DNA from: JBBIPA01 sp963775935
GTDB lineage: Bacteria; Chloroflexota; Dehalococcoidia; GIF9; UBA5629
Direction of reading: 5' to 3'
Length of the DNA: 64,000 nt
Assembly: GCA_963775935.1 (NCBI GenBank)
Contig: CAVZKR010000004.1
Location: 310,001-374,000, forward strand
Within the stretch, counting starts at the first letter, position 1, and every line of letters begins with the position of its first letter. Shown in pieces: positions 60,534-64,000 of this stretch. Below the pieces are notes generated by a model that worked only from the letters and a program-made list of their open reading frames with translations, was not told the DNA's origin and made no database searches. Made by a program: the position numbers and the translations under genes.

Positions 60534-62162
60534 CTATTCAAATGATTCCCTTAGCGTGACATAATTATTATCCCCAGTGTCATTTGGATCAAGCATCTGC
60601 TTGATCTTCCATTGCCAGCGGAATCTTTCTGACTGTGGTAAAGCTGCTAATTGTTCTTGAGTGAGCCTTCCAAATCCCATTTGCTCAGAGCCTTCGGAAA
60701 GTCCAGCCTGGCGCATTGTCTCTGTCACTTCCTCAAATGCTTTCGCCGAGCCATCCATTGACCTTCTGTCCAGAGGATTTGGAAAGTTGAAAAACTCACT
60801 TACCATATATGCACCATCCCCCATACCTCCTATGCACCCCATAAGAGTATCATCGCCACATTGTACGATACATCCACTCTCTGAAGCTTCCTTTAGTTTG
60901 TCAACCATCATAGGAATACATTTCACCCAAACATCGCCAGGCCCTAAATGAGTGAAAGCCACAGGACCAAATGCGCCTGTATACGTACAATTTAAATTTT
61001 TATGGCCTAATCTCAAGAAGTATAAGAGCGACCATTTCATCACTTCTGGATCGGCCATTGCTAAAACTTTATGTCCGCCAGTTTCAGCCAATGTTTGCTC
61101 AAGTACCTTCTCCTTGTATTCCATGTCTCTTGGAGAATTGCCTGCCATGACGAGCTCCAGGGAAATTTTCACTTCCTCAGTTAATTCCTTTATCTCCTTC
61201 TTCTCTAACCATTCTTCGATATTGTCTATTGATTGTGTTGGATCCCGATACAGTGCCCAAAAGGCTGGACCAAGATAGTTCCCCAACTTGATGAACTGAC
61301 GATGAGCAATATACGCTATTTCACGGTCCCATAGTTTATATACGAAATCTGCGAGGGTTTGGTAGCTAGGAAAGGCAACAGTATATGCTCGTAAGTTGTC
61401 CGGGAGAGGAGAGTATTTATATGCTGGAGGTTTCCCTTCAACTGGCAATACTGGAGGTCCAGGCCAATGGGAAAGTTTTACAGCACATTTGGTAAAGACA
61501 CCGAGGGCTCCAACCGTTCCCCACATTCCCTTCGCTATCCCTCTTAAACTAGGGCCAGGTCCCTCACCACAAAACCATCCGCATCCCGAACCTAAAGAGC
61601 CGGTTCTCAATATGTCACCATTTGGCATCACCCACTCTGCACCTAACAGTACTTCGTGGGAATGACCAGTGTAGATGCTCGTAGGCCCATGGCCAGGCAG
61701 ACCTCCACAGGCTTGGGCAAGTGGAGATGCACAACTACCAGCCCCGATCATATTGCAGGTCAGTCCGAGCTTCATGGCTTCAGCCTGGAGCACGCCAGCC
61801 ATAACATACGGTTCAACCACAGCAAACATATTATTTTCATCTATGTCAATGATTCGATTCATCCGCCTCAAATCCAATTGGAGAAAGTCTGGCGTGTTGC
61901 TTAAACACAATACTATCCACCCTGCGGATAATGCCTTGTATTTTATTTTGAACCGATTACACGTTTGGACTATAGCCTGAACTTCCTGTGTGCTTTTGGG
62001 CAGCACCACAGCACCAGGAGTCGTGCCAAATTTGGAATGGTCAGGCCCATGCTCAGCCGCGAGTTGGAAGGCGTAAGAATGCAGGACAGCAGGCTCCTGA
62101 GAGATGAATTGGGAACCAACAATGTCTTCTAATTCCCGATAAGCTTCCGTTAAAAATGCCAT
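60534..62162 (-). CDS. FAD-linked oxidase (GlcD-like)
   Basis: A 542-residue FAD-binding PCMH-type flavoprotein. PGAVVLPKSTQEVQAIVQTCN opens the FAD domain; YKALSAGW replaces the usual glycine-rich P-loop, LDLRRMNRIIDIDENNMFAVVEPYV and MIGAGSCASPLAQACGGLPGHGPTS follow, and VLLGAEWVMPNGDILRTGS completes the FAD site. The C-terminal FAD-oxidase domain binds substrate. Family members oxidise 2-hydroxy acids or phenolic alcohols. It follows the Fe-S gene (18 bp), as in GlcDEF-type oxidases. Confidence 0.85.
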   Translation of the reverse strand: MAFLTEAYRELEDIVGSQFISQEPAVLHSYAFQLAAEHGPDHSKFGTTPGAVVLPKSTQEVQAIVQTCNRFKIKYKALSAGWIVLCLSNTPDFLQLDLRRMNRIIDIDENNMFAVVEPYVMAGVLQAEAMKLGLTCNMIGAGSCASPLAQACGGLPGHGPTSIYTGHSHEVLLGAEWVMPNGDILRTGSLGSGCGWFCGEGPGPSLRGIAKGMWGTVGALGVFTKCAVKLSHWPGPPVLPVEGKPPAYKYSPLPDNLRAYTVAFPSYQTLADFVYKLWDREIAYIAHRQFIKLGNYLGPAFWALYRDPTQSIDNIEEWLEKKEIKELTEEVKISLELVMAGNSPRDMEYKEKVLEQTLAETGGHKVLAMADPEVMKWSLLYFLRLGHKNLNCTYTGAFGPVAFTHLGPGDVWVKCIPMMVDKLKEASESGCIVQCGDDTLMGCIGGMGDGAYMVSEFFNFPNPLDRRSMDGSAKAFEEVTETMRQAGLSEGSEQMGFGRLTQEQLAALPQSERFRWQWKIKQMLDPNDTGDNNYVTLRESFE

Positions 62163-62180
62163 GTCTGAATTCCTCCTACG

Positions 62181-63455
62181 CTAGATTGATTGCTGGACAA
62201 GCTCAACAATATCAAATACCTTCATTTTGTCGCCTGAATTACTTATAGCATCAATGAAGTTTCTTTCACACCACGGACAGGCTGTCACTATCGCTTCACT
62301 TCCAGTGGCTTTGGCTTCTTCTATTCTTTCCATTGCTGTCCAAATTGAAAAATCTGGATAGTTATCTTTTACTCCACCACCCGAACCACAACACCAGCTG
62401 TATTCTTGTATCCTTTCCATCTCAACCAATGCTAAGCCCGGAATATTCCTGAGTATTTCCCTCGGTGGCTCATAGATACCGTAAGCTCCACTATATCGAG
62501 GCTTTGGAGGATCATTTATCTTTAACTGCGCGAAGATTGTCTTCTTCTTGCCCTTCCAAGGTACGTATGACTCTCCCTGTCTGCCTAGATGGCATGGGTC
62601 ATGGTATGTGACAGTCATCGGTACAGCTTTTTTCAATTTGAGCTTACCTTCTTTGATAAGACGTTCAATAAATTCTACCGTGTGAATAACCTCAAACTTT
62701 GAACCCACGGCAGGATAAAGGCGCTTAAAAGCATGATAGCAATCAGAGCATGAAGTTACTATTGTCTTCGCACCTGCCGTAGTCCAGTTTTGGATGTTAT
62801 TTTCAGCAAATTTGGTAAATTCTCCCATGTAACCCATATGATATGCTCTGCCACCGCAGCAGGACTCGTCTCTCCCCATAATGCCGATATCAACGTCTGC
62901 CTTCTTCAGCAAGTTTACCGCTGTCAGGGCGACCTTTTGCAGTGTCTCATCATAGCTAAACCGGCAGCCAGCATGGAAGATGATTTCAGCTTTCTCCTCA
63001 GTAACTTTTTTAACATTCAATCTTTCAGCCCATTTTCCACGGTCGGATTTTAGCTTCCCCACTATCATGGTATCCTCTTTTTTCAGGTTATCAATTACAG
63101 GTATATTCTGGGGGAGTATTTGCCCCACTTCAACGAGCTTAGCTCTCATCTCAAGCATTACATCCAGCGGTTCCACATCGTAGCGGCAAATCTTGCAAGC
63201 GACATCACAGGAGCCACAGGTCAGACAGCTGTAGACAATATCCACGAATTTATCACTGAACTCTATCCTGCCATCTAAAAGGGCAAGACCTGCTGCCAAT
63301 CTACCACCTGCCGAGTAGGTATGAAAATTGTAGTACGCTATGCTAGGACAACCATTTTGGAATCTCCAGCTCTTTATGTGATCCTGTGGAATAAACTTGC
63401 AGTATGAACATCTACTGCACCTTCCCATATTCTCTCTGTAGTCTTCTAGTGCCAC
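62181..63455 (-). CDS. Fe-S oxidoreductase with two CCG domains (GlcF/HdrD-like)
   Basis: A 424-residue protein. Two ferredoxin clusters come first: CSRCSYCKF..GCPS and SCLTCGSCDVACKICRYDVEP. Two cysteine-rich (CCG) domains follow, with SCCGGRAYHMG and WCCGSGGGVKD plus CSDCYHAF and ACPWCERN. The order matches GlcF, GlpC and HdrD electron-transfer subunits. It would pass electrons from the flanking FAD-linked oxidases to a membrane or soluble acceptor. It lies between the two FAD genes in one unit. Confidence 0.9.
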   Translation of the reverse strand: MALEDYRENMGRCSRCSYCKFIPQDHIKSWRFQNGCPSIAYYNFHTYSAGGRLAAGLALLDGRIEFSDKFVDIVYSCLTCGSCDVACKICRYDVEPLDVMLEMRAKLVEVGQILPQNIPVIDNLKKEDTMIVGKLKSDRGKWAERLNVKKVTEEKAEIIFHAGCRFSYDETLQKVALTAVNLLKKADVDIGIMGRDESCCGGRAYHMGYMGEFTKFAENNIQNWTTAGAKTIVTSCSDCYHAFKRLYPAVGSKFEVIHTVEFIERLIKEGKLKLKKAVPMTVTYHDPCHLGRQGESYVPWKGKKKTIFAQLKINDPPKPRYSGAYGIYEPPREILRNIPGLALVEMERIQEYSWCCGSGGGVKDNYPDFSIWTAMERIEEAKATGSEAIVTACPWCERNFIDAISNSGDKMKVFDIVELVQQSI

Positions 63456-63479
63456 GTCTATTTCACTCCTTTCCTGATT

Positions 63480-64000
63480 TCATGCTGAGATACACAACTT
63501 ACCTGGGTTTAACACGTTGTTTGGATCGAATATCCCTTTTACTTTCTTTAACATAATTGTATGCTGTGCGTCTCTATTGAGAACCAAAGCTGCCCAAATA
63601 CCGTAAGGTCGAGAGAAAAAGGCCCCTTTACTGATCAAGGACTCACTAGTTCTAATATAGAGTTCCTGCAATTTAACCACCTCCTTACTACTCGCTGGAA
63701 CATAAGGTAGATTAAATTCGCAATGACAAGATACACCCTGCTGTAATGGCTGAATATAAACGCCTATATCTGATGTTGAGTAACTTGAAGCGTCTGCCGA
63801 TGAGTACATTGTCCCGACATATTCCGGCGTCTTATTGAGAGTGGTTAAAAAAAAGATATCCTGGCATCCACCTTTGTAGGTAAGCTTCCAATACGGTTCC
63901 TTTGAAGGACAGAGTATTTTATCAAGCATTTCATCGTCTTTGAGCCCGCCGATTTCCGAAAGAAGTTTAAGGCCAAATTGTTGGGTTATATCCATAATGT
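63480..64000 (-). CDS. FAD-linked oxidase, C-terminal part (runs off the window)
   Basis: At least 171 residues; the frame is open to the window edge. The end, KKVKGIFDPNNVLNPGKLCIS, is the hallmark C-terminus of FAD-linked oxidases (VAO/GlcD type). The part seen corresponds to the substrate/cap domain only. An ATG at 63995 is present, but a complete protein would need several hundred residues more upstream, so I read it as partial. It is the first visible gene of the oxidase unit, 24 bp before the Fe-S gene. Confidence 0.8.
   Translation of the reverse strand, partial: IMDITQQFGLKLLSEIGGLKDDEMLDKILCPSKEPYWKLTYKGGCQDIFFLTTLNKTPEYVGTMYSSADASSYSTSDIGVYIQPLQQGVSCHCEFNLPYVPASSKEVVKLQELYIRTSESLISKGAFFSRPYGIWAALVLNRDAQHTIMLKKVKGIFDPNNVLNPGKLCISA

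Overview
The window reads as a chromosomal contig of a Chloroflexota bacterium, most likely Dehalococcoidia-like. This is an inference from gene content and order (mtaB, DUF167, DRTGG P-loop protein, PAC2, DUF951, zinc-ribbon/TlpA fusions, CCG-domain/FAD oxidase pair) and from single-membrane style lipoproteins. No 16S gene is present to prove it. Most of the sequence is ordinary housekeeping genome, with several accessory patches that are repeat-rich or A+T-rich.

Layout. 1-7 kb: small membrane protein, SpoU methyltransferase, a decayed IPT-type surface protein, mtaB with a DUF167 gene, arfB, typA. 7-14 kb: speD-speE polyamine operon, a strongly signalled secreted Cys-rich protein, a DRTGG P-loop protein, then greA-lysS-serS; lysS carries a frameshift. 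14-18.3 kb: two paralogous zinc-ribbon/transmembrane/FN3/thioredoxin fusions with a small zinc-ribbon protein between them. 18.7-24 kb: a Ser/Thr kinase-TPR protein downstream of a HEPN-like gene, a Fic C-terminal remnant, a DUF4143 ATPase bracketed by long direct repeats, and a shortened HEPN-type protein. 24-28.7 kb: three consecutive lipoprotein genes that look like a small hemicellulose set (GH39-like hydrolase and two esterases). 29.8-32.3 kb: a degraded integrative element between a 47-bp duplicated tRNA-Ser 5' half and the intact tRNA-Ser(TGA), with an integrase C-terminal stub beside the tRNA. 32-40.5 kb: HEAT-repeat protein, cysteine desulfurase, SHOCT membrane protein, dinB, DUF951, pyrF (probably leaderless), folC, a SWIM protein and an M6-like metalloprotease lipoprotein. 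40.8-42.0 kb: an IS481-family element with a frameshifted transposase, inserted in a dispersed palindromic repeat. 42-47 kb: a tight five-gene unit (tldD-like, pmbA-like, PAC2, HEAT, GNAT), then a YgjP-like metallopeptidase. 48.5-51.5 kb: hemW and lepA. 51.6-57.4 kb: an MBL-fold protein and a complete branched-chain amino-acid type ABC transporter. 57.6-60.3 kb: an IS1595-family transposase and five small genes of unknown role. 60.5-64 kb: FAD-linked oxidase and Fe-S (CCG) subunits of a glycolate-oxidase-like complex, running off the window edge.

Dispersed repeats are a feature of the window. Family 1 is MITE-like, with TGTCATTGCGAGGAACG ends. Family 2 is a palindrome beginning GTGGCAGTCACCTGCC. 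Family 4 is built on CCCCCAATCTTGGGGG. The frame breaks found here (lysS, the IPT protein, the IS481 transposase, possibly livM) may be real decay or assembly errors. lysS is essential, so it is the best test case. No CRISPR array was seen.
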